From positions 115,531-179,530 of the forward strand of contig NZ_JAHOPH010000003.1 of NCBI RefSeq assembly GCF_019798055.1: a DNA stretch of 64,000 nt. The letters are read 5' to 3'. The translations under genes and the position numbers were made by a program. Shown here in pieces: positions 51,178 to 60,591 of the stretch. Within the stretch, counting starts at the first letter, position 1, and every line of letters starts with the position of its first letter. The DNA comes from Salsipaludibacter albus. GTDB taxonomy: Bacteria > Actinomycetota > Nitriliruptoria > Nitriliruptorales > Nitriliruptoraceae. The notes under the pieces were generated by a model, which was not told the origin of the DNA, ran no database searches, and worked only from the letters and a program-made list of their open reading frames with translations.

Positions 51178-51195
51178 CGTCGGGAGGGCCGTGGG

Positions 51196-52545
51196 TCAGG
51201 CGGCGGCGGTGGTGCCGTTCGTGGTCACCTCGGTGCCGTCGACCATGGCCAGGAGCCGGTCGAAGACCGCCATGCGGTCGAACTGCAGGGCGTGCTCGCG
51301 GGCCTGCCGGCGCCACTCGGCCCGTTCCCGAGGCTCCATGGTCACCGCCCAGTCGATCGCGTCGGCGATCGCCGCCGGGTGGTCGACCGGCACCACGATC
51401 GCGGTGTCGCCCACGGCCTCGGGGATCCCGCCGGTCATGGTCGTGATCGCCGGACCACCGCCGGCCAGCATCTCCTCGGCCAGCGCGATCCCGAAGGTCT
51501 CGACGAACTCGCGTCGGGGCTTGCTCGGCAGGACGTAGGTGGCGCAGCCGGCCATCAGGTGCAGCTTCTCGGCGTCCCCGACGTCGTCCAGGAAGTGGAT
51601 CCGGTCGGCCACGGCGGTCTCGCTCGCCCGGGCCCGCAGCTCGTCGGCGGCCGGACCGGTGCCCGCGACCACCAACGGGAGTCGCTCGCGCGCCGCGCAG
51701 CGTGCGTAGCCGTCGACCAGGTCGTCCACGCCCTTGGCGCGGGTGAGCCGGGACAGGTAGAGCACGTAGCCGTCCGTGTCGAGGCCACGGCGGGCCAGGA
51801 CCCGGTCGGTCTCGCGCGGGTCGAGGTCGAGGCAGGCCGTGCTGTCGATCGCCGGGTGCGACACCCGGATGCGCTCGAGGCAGCGTGGGGCGAAGTCGGT
51901 GCCGAGGGCGGCGTCGACGTGGGTGGCGGCCTCGACGATCAGGTCACGGGTGTAGCCCGACACCGCCAGGCAGTGGTCGTTGCCGAGGTAGGTGGTGAAC
52001 AGGTGGGCGGCCACGCCGACGCGGCCCTCGCCCACGGCAGCGCGGGCGATGTCGGTGATGTCGGACCCGACCGCCTCGGCCAGGGTGGTGATGTCGCCGG
52101 CCGCTCCGGTGGCGCGTGCGGCCGCGAGCGCCTCGGCCACCACCATGGCGTGGGGCAGCAGGTACAGCGACATGGCAACCGTGGGCACCCCGTCGGTGAA
52201 CAGCTCGACGAGCCGCCCGACCAGCCCGGCCGTGTGGCGTCCGTCGGGGACCTTGTAACCGCCGACCGGGTCGGGCCGCTCGACCGTGATGCCGGGGGAG
52301 TAGGCCAGGATCGAGTCGGCCGGCTTCAGTGGCAGGCCCAGTGCCTCCAGGCGATCCACGGGCCAGGTCAGGATCCGCACGTCGTCGAACCCACGCTGGA
52401 GGGCGGCCTCGGCCAGGTTGCGTGCCTCCACGGAGTGGCCGCAGATGACCGGGTCGGCCCGGACGACGAGCACCAGCCGGCGGGTCGGCGGACCCTCGGC
52501 GGGTCGGCCGCTGGCGGCGAGGTGGGGCGTGCGACGGGTGGTCAT
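51196..52545 (-). CDS. Family 4 glycosyltransferase
   Basis: A 449-residue GT-B enzyme. The C-terminal half has 'YVLYLSRLTRAKGVDDLV' (nucleotide-binding entry), 'LVVAGTGPAADELRARA' and the E-x7-E motif in 'EFVETFGIALAEEMLAGGGP', all typical of GT4 retaining transferases that use nucleotide sugars. The N-terminal half has 'RADPVICGHSVEARNLAEAA', as in glycogen/sucrose synthase-like members. Acceptor and sugar are unknown. Its ATG overlaps the stop of the GH92 gene (ATGA), so the two work together. Confidence 0.87.
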   Translation of the reverse strand: MTTRRTPHLAASGRPAEGPPTRRLVLVVRADPVICGHSVEARNLAEAALQRGFDDVRILTWPVDRLEALGLPLKPADSILAYSPGITVERPDPVGGYKVPDGRHTAGLVGRLVELFTDGVPTVAMSLYLLPHAMVVAEALAAARATGAAGDITTLAEAVGSDITDIARAAVGEGRVGVAAHLFTTYLGNDHCLAVSGYTRDLIVEAATHVDAALGTDFAPRCLERIRVSHPAIDSTACLDLDPRETDRVLARRGLDTDGYVLYLSRLTRAKGVDDLVDGYARCAARERLPLVVAGTGPAADELRARASETAVADRIHFLDDVGDAEKLHLMAGCATYVLPSKPRREFVETFGIALAEEMLAGGGPAITTMTGGIPEAVGDTAIVVPVDHPAAIADAIDWAVTMEPRERAEWRRQAREHALQFDRMAVFDRLLAMVDGTEVTTNGTTAAA

Positions 52546-54764
52546 CGGTTGCTCCTGGGGATGCCGAGGGAGGGGTCACCGGCAGACGGGGGCGGGTGGT
52601 CGCCACCCCAGCCGGACGGCCGGGGTCCGAGGTCGATGCGGATGGTGGAGACCTCGCGCAGCGCGCGGCTGTCGAGGTGGGTGGCGTGCAGGGGCGTGTC
52701 GTCGACGGTGACCGACTGCACGTGGTTGGGGGGACCGCCGGGCTCGGGTCGGGTCCAGCCCGTGGTCTCGATCGACAGGTCGTGCCCGCCCACGTCGATG
52801 CGGGCATGGGGGAAGGTCGGGGCATTCACCAGGAACAGGTGCTGGCCCGCGACCGGGAACAACCCCAGCGACGCCCAGACCAGCCACGAGCTGAGGCCAC
52901 CGGAGTCGTCGTTGCCCGGCAGGCCGCCCCGGCCGGTGCCGAACTGGTTGGTGACCACCGCGTGCACGACCTCGGCGGTGCGGTCCGGGCGCCCCGCCCA
53001 GTGGTAGGCCCACGGGGCCTCCATGTCCGGCTCGTTGTTGAGTCCCTCGAACCGGTCGAGGGCGTAGCCGCGGGCGACCTCGTCGCCGAACGGCGGGCCC
53101 CCCAGCTGGGTGACCGGTGGGGCGTCGAAGCCGAAGAAGCGGTCGAGCAGGTCCACGAAGCGGGCCGGTCCGCCCGCCAGGTCGATCCGCGCCGCCATGT
53201 CGTGGACCAGTCGGAACGAGTAGTTCCAACGTCCGCCCTCGTAGAAGGTCGAGTCGACCAGCAGGCCCGTCGACGGGTCGAAGGCGTTGACCCACTGGGC
53301 CGCGAGCTCGTCGAAGCGCTTCGCGAGGTGGTCGTCGCCGACCAGCCGGGCAACCCGGGCCGTGCACGCGTAGCCCTGGGCGAGGTCCAGCGTGTGGCTC
53401 ACCGGGTGGGTGACGCCGTGGTCGACGAACTCCTCGCCCCACGCCCGCCGCAGGTCCGCGTGCAGGTGCACCAGGGCCCAGTCCCAGTCGATGCCCTCCA
53501 GCCCCAGGGCCGCGACGTCCCCGACCAGCGTGTGCGCCAGCGCGCTGGCCTGGCGGAAGAACCGGTCGGCCCCGCGGGCCATCCGGTAGCCGATCGGGAG
53601 GTTGCCCTCCTCCTCGCAGATCTTGAGCAGGGCGTTGACCAGCTCGACCGCCCGGTCGGGGGCGATGGTCGTCAGCAACGGCAGCTGGGTCTTGTAGATG
53701 TCCCACATCGTCGAGATGTCGAACACCCAGGGTCCACCACCGGGCCAGAACGGGGACTCGTCGGCCGCGAAGCTGGGCTTGACCAGCGAGTGGTACAGGG
53801 CCGTGGCGAACGTCGTCGTCGCGTCGTCGTCGCCGCCCTCCACCGTCACCCGGTCGAGGTGGTCGGTCCAGGCGGCGACCGTCGCGTCGCGTCGGCTCGT
53901 GAACACCCGCTGGCCGTGGCCGCAGTCGGACCGGAGGTTGGCCTCGGCCTGCTCGACCCCGCGCAGCGAGAAGCCCAGCCGCACCTCGACGGTGTCGCCA
54001 GCGGCCGCCGGGCCCATGACCATCAGGCCGAACGGGCGCAGGGTGGTCTCGCGGATCGAGTCGAACTCCAGGCGGCTGCCCCCGGCCATGAGCCGCCGGT
54101 CGTACCACAGCATCTGGCGCCAGTCGGGCGTGTCGAACTCGGCATGCACGGCGATCGGGACACCCTCGAACGCGACGGTGCCGCGGGCCACGCCGGGGGC
54201 ACGGTTCTCGAGCGCGGCGCGGACCGGCACGGTCGACCCGTGGTCGATCGCCAGGCCACCCAGCGAGAAGTCCATCACCACCCGGGCGTCGGCGTGGGCC
54301 GGGAAGGTGTAGCGGTGCACGGCGCTCTTGGGCCCGACGGTGATCTCGCAGCGGATCCCGTTGTCGAGGGTGGCCGCGTAGGAGCCCGGGCTCGCGACCT
54401 CGTCGTGCAGTGCCCACTGGGTCCCGAGGTCGTCCAGCGGGGTCAGCATCGGGGTGACCCGGAAGTAGTTGTAGTACTTGCGGATGGCGCCGGTGCCCGA
54501 CTGTTGGAAGTGGGTGAACCCGGAGGCCTGCAGCCGGTCGAACAGGGGCAGCGGGACGCCCTCGGTGGACAGCTGGTGGGTCCCGTACCCGGTGGGGTAG
54601 GCGCCGGAGTAGGCACAGGCCGACACCATGCCCAGCGGGTGGCAGGCACCCGGATGGGTGTTGCCGACCTGCGGCTTGGGCCACCACCACGTCGCCGCCA
54701 GCCCCCGTGGCGCCGGCAGGTCGGTGGCCGCGGTGCCGATGAACGGGTCGACGGCGCCGATCAC
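52542..54764 (-). CDS. GH92 family glycoside hydrolase (alpha-mannosidase type)
   Basis: A 740-residue enzyme. It begins 'DPFIGTAATDLPAPRG', and 'HLHADLRRAWGEEFVDHGVT', 'LNNEPDMEAPWAYHWAGRPD' and 'GLPGNDDSGGLSSWLVWASL' are GH92 signatures (the last holds the catalytic acidic residues). GH92 enzymes are Ca-dependent exo-alpha-mannosidases. No signal peptide is visible from GTG 54764, which has no ribosome site; either it acts in the cytoplasm or the true start lies elsewhere. It is coupled to the GT4 gene and divergent from ileS. Confidence 0.88.
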   Translation of the reverse strand: MIGAVDPFIGTAATDLPAPRGLAATWWWPKPQVGNTHPGACHPLGMVSACAYSGAYPTGYGTHQLSTEGVPLPLFDRLQASGFTHFQQSGTGAIRKYYNYFRVTPMLTPLDDLGTQWALHDEVASPGSYAATLDNGIRCEITVGPKSAVHRYTFPAHADARVVMDFSLGGLAIDHGSTVPVRAALENRAPGVARGTVAFEGVPIAVHAEFDTPDWRQMLWYDRRLMAGGSRLEFDSIRETTLRPFGLMVMGPAAAGDTVEVRLGFSLRGVEQAEANLRSDCGHGQRVFTSRRDATVAAWTDHLDRVTVEGGDDDATTTFATALYHSLVKPSFAADESPFWPGGGPWVFDISTMWDIYKTQLPLLTTIAPDRAVELVNALLKICEEEGNLPIGYRMARGADRFFRQASALAHTLVGDVAALGLEGIDWDWALVHLHADLRRAWGEEFVDHGVTHPVSHTLDLAQGYACTARVARLVGDDHLAKRFDELAAQWVNAFDPSTGLLVDSTFYEGGRWNYSFRLVHDMAARIDLAGGPARFVDLLDRFFGFDAPPVTQLGGPPFGDEVARGYALDRFEGLNNEPDMEAPWAYHWAGRPDRTAEVVHAVVTNQFGTGRGGLPGNDDSGGLSSWLVWASLGLFPVAGQHLFLVNAPTFPHARIDVGGHDLSIETTGWTRPEPGGPPNHVQSVTVDDTPLHATHLDSRALREVSTIRIDLGPRPSGWGGDHPPPSAGDPSLGIPRSNR

Positions 54765-55000
54765 GGGTGAGGCCCGAGGGTCTCGCCGGGGAAGCGCACG
54801 CGCGACCGTGACGGGGGCGGGTGCGGTCGGTCGGGCATGGCGCGACGCTAGGTCCCGATCGGGTCGCCAGTGTTACGTCGACGTGACGATCCGGCGTCGC
54901 GGGCGGGCGTGGGGCGGCGACACCGGCGGTTGCCCGCATCGGGCCGTCACGGTCCCGGGGGTAGCATCGGCGGCCCACGTCGAACGCCCGGATCCCATCC

Positions 55001-58000
55001 ATGACCGCGTCCTCCGCGGGTGCGGACGAGACTGCCTCGACCGCACCCGACCAGCCCCCAGCCCGCAGCGACGGCCGCTCCGACTTCACCCGGCTGCCGC
55101 CCACGATCGACCTGCCCGCGACCGAGCAGGCCATCCTCGAGCTGTGGGACGACATCGACGCGTTCGAACAGTCCGTGCAGCAGCGTCCGGCCGACGACGA
55201 GTACGTGTTCTACGACGGTCCGCCCTTCGCCAACGGCACGCCCCACTACGGCCACCTGCTGGCGTCCACGACCAAGGACGTCGTGCCGCGGTACTGGACG
55301 ATGCGTGGGCACCGGATCCACCGCCGCTGGGGCTGGGACACGCACGGCCTGCCGGTGGAGATGAAGGTCGAGGAGGCGCTGGGCGTGCGCGGCCCGGCCG
55401 AGATCGAGGAGTTCGGGGTCGCGGCCTTCAACGAGGCCTGCCGTGCACTGGTGGACCAGACCGCCGACGACTGGGACTACGTCGTGCGTCGGCTCGGCCG
55501 GTGGGTCGACATGGACCACCCGTACCGCACGATGGACACCGACTTCATGGAGTCGGTCTGGTGGGTCTTCGACCAGCTGTGGGACAAGGGCCTGGTCTAC
55601 CGGTCGGTCAAGGTCCTGCCGTACTCGTGGGGCGCGACCACGCCCCTGTCCAACTTCGAGGCCAACCTCGACTACCGGATGACCGACGACCCGTCGATCG
55701 TGGTGCGGATGCCGGTCGTGGCCGGCAACGACACGGTCCCGGACGGTGACGACCTGCTCATCTGGACCACCACACCGTGGACCCTGCCGGGCAACCTGGC
55801 GATCGGGGCCGGCCGTGACGTGACCTATGCCCGGGTCCGGGTCGACGACGACGGGACGACCCGCCACCAGTGGCTCGCCACCGACCTGGTCGAGACCGTG
55901 CTGCCCGACGGCGACGTCGTCGCGACGGCGTCCGGGGCCGACCTGCTGGGCGTGCAGTACCAGCCGCCGTTCGACCACTTCGGCGAGGAACGCGACCGCG
56001 GGGCCTTCCGGGTGCTCGCCGCCGAGGAGGTCGAGACCGACGAGGGCACCGGGCTGGTCCACATGGCGCCGGCCTACGGGGAGATCGACTTCCTGACCCT
56101 TCGCGAGGCCGGGCTGGACGTCCTGATCGACTACGTCGACGCCGACGGTCGCTTCACCGAGCTGGTGCCGGAGGTGGCCGGGGTCAACATCAAGGAGGCC
56201 GACAGCACGCTGCTGCGCCTGCTGGGTGACGCGGGCCTGGTGGTGTCCTCGGGGACGATCAACCACTCGTACCCGTTCTGCTACCGGACCGGCACGCCAC
56301 TGATCTACAAGGCCGTGCCGACGTGGTTCGTCGAGGTGACGAAGCTGCGCGACCGGCTGGTCGAGCTCAACCACGACATCCACTGGGTCCCCGAGGCGAT
56401 CGGCGAGGCCCGGTTCGGCAACTGGCTGGAGGGCGCCCGTGACTGGGCGGTCAGCCGCAACCGCTACTGGGGCTCGTGCATCCCGGTCTGGGAGTGCGAG
56501 GCGTGCGAGCGCCAGGAGTGCCTGGGCTCGATCGACGAACTGGAGGAGCGCTCCGGCCAGCGTCCCGACGACCTCCACAAGCACGTCCTGGACCCGATCA
56601 CCTACCCCTGCCCGGACTGCGACGCCACGATGCGCCGTGTCCCCGAGGTGCTGGACTGCTGGTTCGAGTCCGGCTCGATGCCCTACGCCCAGCTGCACTA
56701 CCCGTTCGACAACGTCGAGCAGTTCGAGGCCACCTTCCCGGCCGAGTTCATCTCCGAGAGCCTGGACCAGACGCGGGGGTGGTTCTACACCCTGCACGTC
56801 CTGTCCACGGCCCTGTTCGACTCGCCGTCCTTCCGCAACTGCGTGGTGTCGGGCATGATCCTGGCCGAGGACGGCCGCAAGATGTCCAAGTCCCTCAAGA
56901 ACTACCCGGACCCGGGTCACCTGTTCGACTCCTACGGCGCCGACGCCCTGCGCGCCTACATGATGGACTCGCCGTTGCTGCGCGCGGAGCCACTGCGATT
57001 CTCGGAGGCCGGTGTCCGCCAGATCGTCCGCACGGTGCTGCTGCCCCTGTGGAACGTCGTGTCGTTCTTCACCACCTACGCCGAGGCCGACGGCGTGTCC
57101 ATGGCAGACCTGGCCGAGGCCCCCGCGCCCGCCGACCGGCCCGAGATCGACCGGTGGGTGCTGTCGGTGCTCCAGTCGCTGGTGGCAGACGTCAACCGCG
57201 AGATGGAGGGCTACCACCTCAACCGCGTCGTGACCCCGGTGCTGGGATTCATCGAGGACCTCACGAACTGGTACGTGCGTCGGTCGCGACGCCGCTTCTG
57301 GCGCAGCGGCGACGTCGAGCGGGCCGACACGCTGGCCGCCTTCGCCACGCTCTACGAGTCCCTGACGACGTTCGCCCGGGTGCTGGCCCCGGTCCTGCCC
57401 TTCCTGACCGAACACCTCCACCAGGTCCTGGAGGTGGCGGTCGACGACGACGCGCCGAAGTCGATCCACTGGACCGACTTCCCCCAGGCCGACGAGTCGC
57501 TGATCGACACCGAGCTCGAGTCGGCGATGGCGACCGTGCGCTCCATCATCAGCATGGGGCGCCACCTGCGCACCAGCAACGACCTGCGGGTCCGCCAGCC
57601 GCTGCGGACCCTGACCGTCATCACCCGGGACCCGGACGTGGCGGCGGCCGTCGCCAGCCATGCCGGGCTGGTCACCGACGAGCTCAACGTCCGGGAGGTG
57701 GTGGTGCGGGCCGACGAGGGCGAGCTGGTCAGCCTGACGGCCAAGCCGAACTTCCGCGTGCTGGGGCCACGACTGGGTGCCGAGATGGGTGCGGTCGCGG
57801 GCGGCGTGGCCGCCCTGTCCCACGAGGACCTGGCGGCCGTGGCCGACGGCGGCACGGTCGAGGTGGCGGGCCACGAACTCGGACGCGACGACCTGGACCT
57901 GCGTCGGGACCCCAATCCCGGCACGGTCGTCGAGGCCTCCGGCCCGCTCGCGGTCGCCCTGGACACGACCCTGGACCGGGAGCTGGAGGTCGAGGGGCTC

Positions 58001-58243
58001 GCACGTGACCTGGTCAGCCGCATCCAGCAGGTCCGACGCGACCTCGACCTGGACGTCTCCGACCGCGTCGTGGTGGGCTGGGCCAGCGACGACGAGCAGG
58101 TGCGGGAGGCATTCGCCCGCCACGGTGACCAGATCGCCTCGGAGGTGCTCGCCGTGGAGATCACGGCCGACGATCCCACTGCCGATGTCGAGGTGGACTG
58201 CGGGGTCGGCCCGGTGTCGGTCTCGGTCACCCCGGTCGACTGA
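55001..58243 (+). CDS. ileS: Isoleucyl-tRNA synthetase, type 2
   Basis: A 1080-residue class I synthetase. The HIGH signature is 'PFANGTPHYGHLLAS' (near residues 77-86) and the KMSKS loop is 'DGRKMSKSLKNYPDPG' (about residue 627). 'NYWGSCIPVWECEACER'-like zinc-site cysteines follow the editing domain. Length and C-terminal domain fit the eukaryote-like type 2 IleRS found in mycobacteria, a class known for low mupirocin sensitivity. ATG at 55001 has only a weak ribosome site; a TAGCAT -10-like box is at 54962-54967. Confidence 0.96.
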   Translation: MTASSAGADETASTAPDQPPARSDGRSDFTRLPPTIDLPATEQAILELWDDIDAFEQSVQQRPADDEYVFYDGPPFANGTPHYGHLLASTTKDVVPRYWTMRGHRIHRRWGWDTHGLPVEMKVEEALGVRGPAEIEEFGVAAFNEACRALVDQTADDWDYVVRRLGRWVDMDHPYRTMDTDFMESVWWVFDQLWDKGLVYRSVKVLPYSWGATTPLSNFEANLDYRMTDDPSIVVRMPVVAGNDTVPDGDDLLIWTTTPWTLPGNLAIGAGRDVTYARVRVDDDGTTRHQWLATDLVETVLPDGDVVATASGADLLGVQYQPPFDHFGEERDRGAFRVLAAEEVETDEGTGLVHMAPAYGEIDFLTLREAGLDVLIDYVDADGRFTELVPEVAGVNIKEADSTLLRLLGDAGLVVSSGTINHSYPFCYRTGTPLIYKAVPTWFVEVTKLRDRLVELNHDIHWVPEAIGEARFGNWLEGARDWAVSRNRYWGSCIPVWECEACERQECLGSIDELEERSGQRPDDLHKHVLDPITYPCPDCDATMRRVPEVLDCWFESGSMPYAQLHYPFDNVEQFEATFPAEFISESLDQTRGWFYTLHVLSTALFDSPSFRNCVVSGMILAEDGRKMSKSLKNYPDPGHLFDSYGADALRAYMMDSPLLRAEPLRFSEAGVRQIVRTVLLPLWNVVSFFTTYAEADGVSMADLAEAPAPADRPEIDRWVLSVLQSLVADVNREMEGYHLNRVVTPVLGFIEDLTNWYVRRSRRRFWRSGDVERADTLAAFATLYESLTTFARVLAPVLPFLTEHLHQVLEVAVDDDAPKSIHWTDFPQADESLIDTELESAMATVRSIISMGRHLRTSNDLRVRQPLRTLTVITRDPDVAAAVASHAGLVTDELNVREVVVRADEGELVSLTAKPNFRVLGPRLGAEMGAVAGGVAALSHEDLAAVADGGTVEVAGHELGRDDLDLRRDPNPGTVVEASGPLAVALDTTLDRELEVEGLARDLVSRIQQVRRDLDLDVSDRVVVGWASDDEQVREAFARHGDQIASEVLAVEITADDPTADVEVDCGVGPVSVSVTPVD

Positions 58244-58592
58244 TTCGTTCGGTCGTCCGGTGGACGCCTGCGAGGGGCCTGGCGCGTTGTGCATGGCTCG
58301 TTGGGGCCTTCTGCGCGTCCCCGGGACGGCACCTGGTGCCCGAAGGTCAGGGGGTGGGTCGTGGGGGCCGGCGCGGCTCTGGGGCCCGAATCGGCGATAT
58401 TCAGGTGTTCTCACCGCAGATGCACCTGTGCCCCCGTCGAACGGACAGCCACCGAACGGCCACTGCGGCGTTGTTTCTGGGTGAATCGAAGCCTCCTATG
58501 GTGCTCGTACTGCCCGGGCACGCCAGCTCGGGACACACGAAGTCCGGACGTGGTGGGCACTCCACCACAACCCCCGAACAAGGACAACGACC
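58244..58592 (+). other. Gap between ileS and the small lipoproteins, with candidate promoter
   Basis: A 349-nt stretch with no convincing gene. TTTCTG, a 17-nt spacer and TATGGT (about 58473-58501) could be the promoter of the first lipoprotein gene. A small hairpin GTGGTGG/CCACCAC (58550-58568) precedes its ribosome site. No clear terminator after ileS was seen. Confidence 0.45.
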
Positions 58593-58778
58593 ATGCGCTC
58601 CACCCCCACCCTGACCCGTCGCGCCGCTGCCGTGGCGCTGGCCGGGGCCCTCGCCCTGGGCGCGGCCGCCTGCTCCTCCGACGATGGCGGCGACGACGCC
58701 GCGACCGACGACACGGAGATGACCGAGCCGGCCGGCGACACCGCCACCGACATGTCGATGATGCCCACCGAGAGCTGA
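58593..58778 (+). CDS. Small acidic lipoprotein 1
   Basis: A 61-residue peptide with a lipoprotein signal: basic start (RSTPTLTRR), hydrophobic stretch and 'GAAACSSDDGG' with the lipid-carrying Cys at residue 27. The mature part is only ~35 residues of Asp, Ala, Thr, Glu and Met. ATG at 58593 follows AAGGA. The signal closely resembles that of the next gene, so the pair probably arose by duplication. No function is known. Confidence 0.75.
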   Translation: MRSTPTLTRRAAAVALAGALALGAAACSSDDGGDDAATDDTEMTEPAGDTATDMSMMPTES

Positions 58779-58904
58779 TTCCCCCCACCCCCGAGCGCCA
58801 TCGACCTCGCGTCGGTGGCGCTCGAGCACGTACGACCGTTCCCCATCCGTGTGCCCGAGAACGACTCGGGTGCCGATCGACCCAACAGATCCTGGAGGAT
58901 CCAC

Positions 58905-59159
58905 ATGCGCACCACCACCAAGACCACCCGTACCGCCGCCGCGATCGCCCTCAGTGGCGCGCTGGCCTTCGGCGCCGCAGCCTGCGGTGACGACGTCGTC
59001 GACGACGGCGTCGAGTCCGAGGTCGACGACGCCGCCTCGGACGCCGAGTCCGCCGGCGAGGACGCTGCCGACGCGGCCTCCGAGGGCGCCTCGGAGATGG
59101 AGTCCGAGATGGACTCCGAGATGACCGAGGAGATGTCCGAGGAAGAGTCCGAGGGCTGA
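58905..59159 (+). CDS. Small acidic lipoprotein 2
   Basis: An 84-residue peptide with a twin of the preceding signal ('IALSGALAFGAAACGDDVV'; Cys at residue 27). The mature ~58 residues are built from Glu/Asp/Ser/Ala/Met with repeated SEM-type units (EMESEMDSEMTEEMSEEE). It carries a very high negative charge and might bind cations or cover the cell surface. ATG at 58905 has TGGAGG upstream, and a perfect terminator follows. Confidence 0.78.
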   Translation: MRTTTKTTRTAAAIALSGALAFGAAACGDDVVDDGVESEVDDAASDAESAGEDAADAASEGASEMESEMDSEMTEEMSEEESEG

Positions 59160-59178
59160 ATCCTCGCGATCACCACGC

Positions 59179-59204
59179 CGGGGGCCGCCACGTGGCGGCC
59201 CCCG
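59179..59204 (+). terminator. Terminator after lipoprotein 2
   Basis: A perfect 26-bp palindrome: CGGGGGCCGCCAC followed at once by its complement (59179-59204), separating the lipoproteins from the str operon. Confidence 0.85.
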
Positions 59205-59273
59205 ACGTCGTCCCGGCCACCAGCCATGGACACGGTTCCCGCCGACATCAGGCGCGGGTGCGGAGCACCCACA

Positions 59274-59303
59274 TTGACACGTTGCGCTGCAACTCGGTAG
59301 TCT
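59274..59303 (+). promoter_or_regulatory. Promoter of the str operon
   Basis: A consensus TTGACA (59274-59279), an 18-nt spacer and TAGTCT (59298-59303). It is the best -35 in the window, fitting a strongly expressed rpsL-rpsG-fusA-tuf transcript. Confidence 0.8.
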
Positions 59304-59640
59304 GGCGACCCCGCACCACGGGCAACTCCGTGGTGCGACTGTTCGGGTCCTGACCGAGCTGCGGAGCTCACTACGAGCCCACCGTCCGCTCGGGTCCGTC
59401 GCGACGACGGGCACTCTCGACAGCACGAGGGTCAGGCAACCTCCGCCTTCCGACCTGCGACGCGGGCTGCGCCCGTGGAAGTCGCGCGCCTCCGGGCTGT
59501 TCGGAAACCGCGGAACGCCCGGGTCCGTGGGTCGAGGTCTCCACCTCCACCGACGATCCGGACCGACAGTGACGGTCGCCACCCGGCGGCCGGGCAACGA
59601 ACGTCGACCTCGCCGGTCGGCACGACACGACAGGGAAGCA
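59304..59640 (+). promoter_or_regulatory. Long leader of the str operon
   Basis: About 330 nt before rpsL without a convincing gene. Near its 5' end CGCACCACGG/CCGTGGTGCG (about 59312-59337) forms a 10-bp hairpin right after the expected start site, which may protect or regulate the mRNA. The ribosome site before rpsL is AGGGAAG. Confidence 0.55.
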
Positions 59641-60012
59641 ATGCCCACCATCCAGCAGTTGGTGCGCAACGGCCGCCAAGACAAGAAGAAGAAGGTCAAG
59701 ACCCTGGCGCTGAAGGGTTCGCCCCAGCGTCGCGGCGTCTGCACGCGGGTCTACACGACCACGCCGAAGAAGCCGAACTCTGCCCTTCGCAAGGTCTGCC
59801 GTGTGCGCCTGAGTTCCGGGATGGAGGTCACGGCCTACATCCCCGGAGAGGGCCACAACCTCCAGGAGCACTCCATGGTGCTCGTGCGTGGCGGTCGTGT
59901 CCGTGACCTGCCGGGTGTTCGCTACAAGGTCGTGCGCGGTGCGCTGGACGCCGCCCCGGTCCGGGACCGCAAGCAGGCCCGGTCGCGGTACGGCGTGAAG
60001 AAGGAGGGCTGA
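59641..60012 (+). CDS. rpsL: 30S ribosomal protein S12 (natural Arg88)
   Basis: A 123-residue S12 at the decoding centre. '[17 protein letters not shown]' has the usual Lys43. The second streptomycin-site loop reads '[14 protein letters not shown]': residue 88 is Arg (CGT) where E. coli and M. tuberculosis have Lys. K88R is a known streptomycin-resistance substitution. Asp89 (methylthiolation site in E. coli) is kept. The gene is first in the str operon; rpsG starts 1 nt after its stop. Confidence 0.97.
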   Translation: MPTIQQLVRNGRQDKKKKVKTLALKGSPQRRGVCTRVYTTTPKKPNSALRKVCRVRLSSGMEVTAYIPGEGHNLQEHSMVLVRGGRVRDLPGVRYKVVRGALDAAPVRDRKQARSRYGVKKEG

Positions 60013-60013
60013 C

Positions 60014-60487
60014 ATGCCTCGCAAGGGATCTCCCGGAAGCCGCCCGGTCACGCCGGACGCCAAGTACGACTCGGCGCTCGTGACCCAGTTGATCAACCGC
60101 GTGATGGTCGACGGCAAGCGCTCGCTCGCCGAGTCGATCGTCTACGACGCGCTCGCCGACATCGGTGGCCGTGTCCAGGGGGGCGACCCCCTCTCGGTGG
60201 TGCAGCGCGCCGTCGAGAACGTCAAGCCCCAGCTGGAGGTGAAGTCCCGCCGAGTCGGTGGAGCCACCTACCAGGTGCCGATCGAGGTGCGCCCGTCGCG
60301 CTCGACCACCCTGGCCCTGCGCTGGATCGTGGGCTACGCCCGCATCCGCCGCGAGAAGACCATGGGCGAGCGCCTCGCCGGCGAGCTGCTCGACGCCTCC
60401 AACGGCGTCGGCGCGGCCGTCAAGCGCCGCGAGGACACGCACAAGATGGCCGAGGCCAACCGCGCCTTCGCCCACTACCGCTGGTGA
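60014..60487 (+). CDS. rpsG: 30S ribosomal protein S7
   Basis: A 157-residue S7, the primary assembler of the 30S head. It has '[20 protein letters not shown]', '[20 protein letters not shown]' and the C-terminal '[15 protein letters not shown]' seen in actinobacteria. ATG at 60014 lies 1 nt after the rpsL stop, with an AAGGAGG site inside rpsL. Confidence 0.97.
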   Translation: MPRKGSPGSRPVTPDAKYDSALVTQLINRVMVDGKRSLAESIVYDALADIGGRVQGGDPLSVVQRAVENVKPQLEVKSRRVGGATYQVPIEVRPSRSTTLALRWIVGYARIRREKTMGERLAGELLDASNGVGAAVKRREDTHKMAEANRAFAHYRW

Positions 60488-60492
60488 TCCAC

Positions 60493-60515
60493 CCGGCCGG
60501 TCACCGACCGGCCGG
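60493..60515 (+). promoter_or_regulatory. Hairpin in the rpsG-fusA gap
   Basis: 9-bp arms CCGGCCGGT (60493-60501)/ACCGGCCGG (60507-60515) with a 5-nt loop, 6 nt after the rpsG stop. It could be a partial terminator that lowers fusA-tuf expression or a processing site. Confidence 0.6.
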
Positions 60516-60591
60516 ATCCGACCACCGACCAGACACGTTGCCTGCCGCCACCGACCGGGCGGCACCCACCACCACCGAGGACTGAACGACC

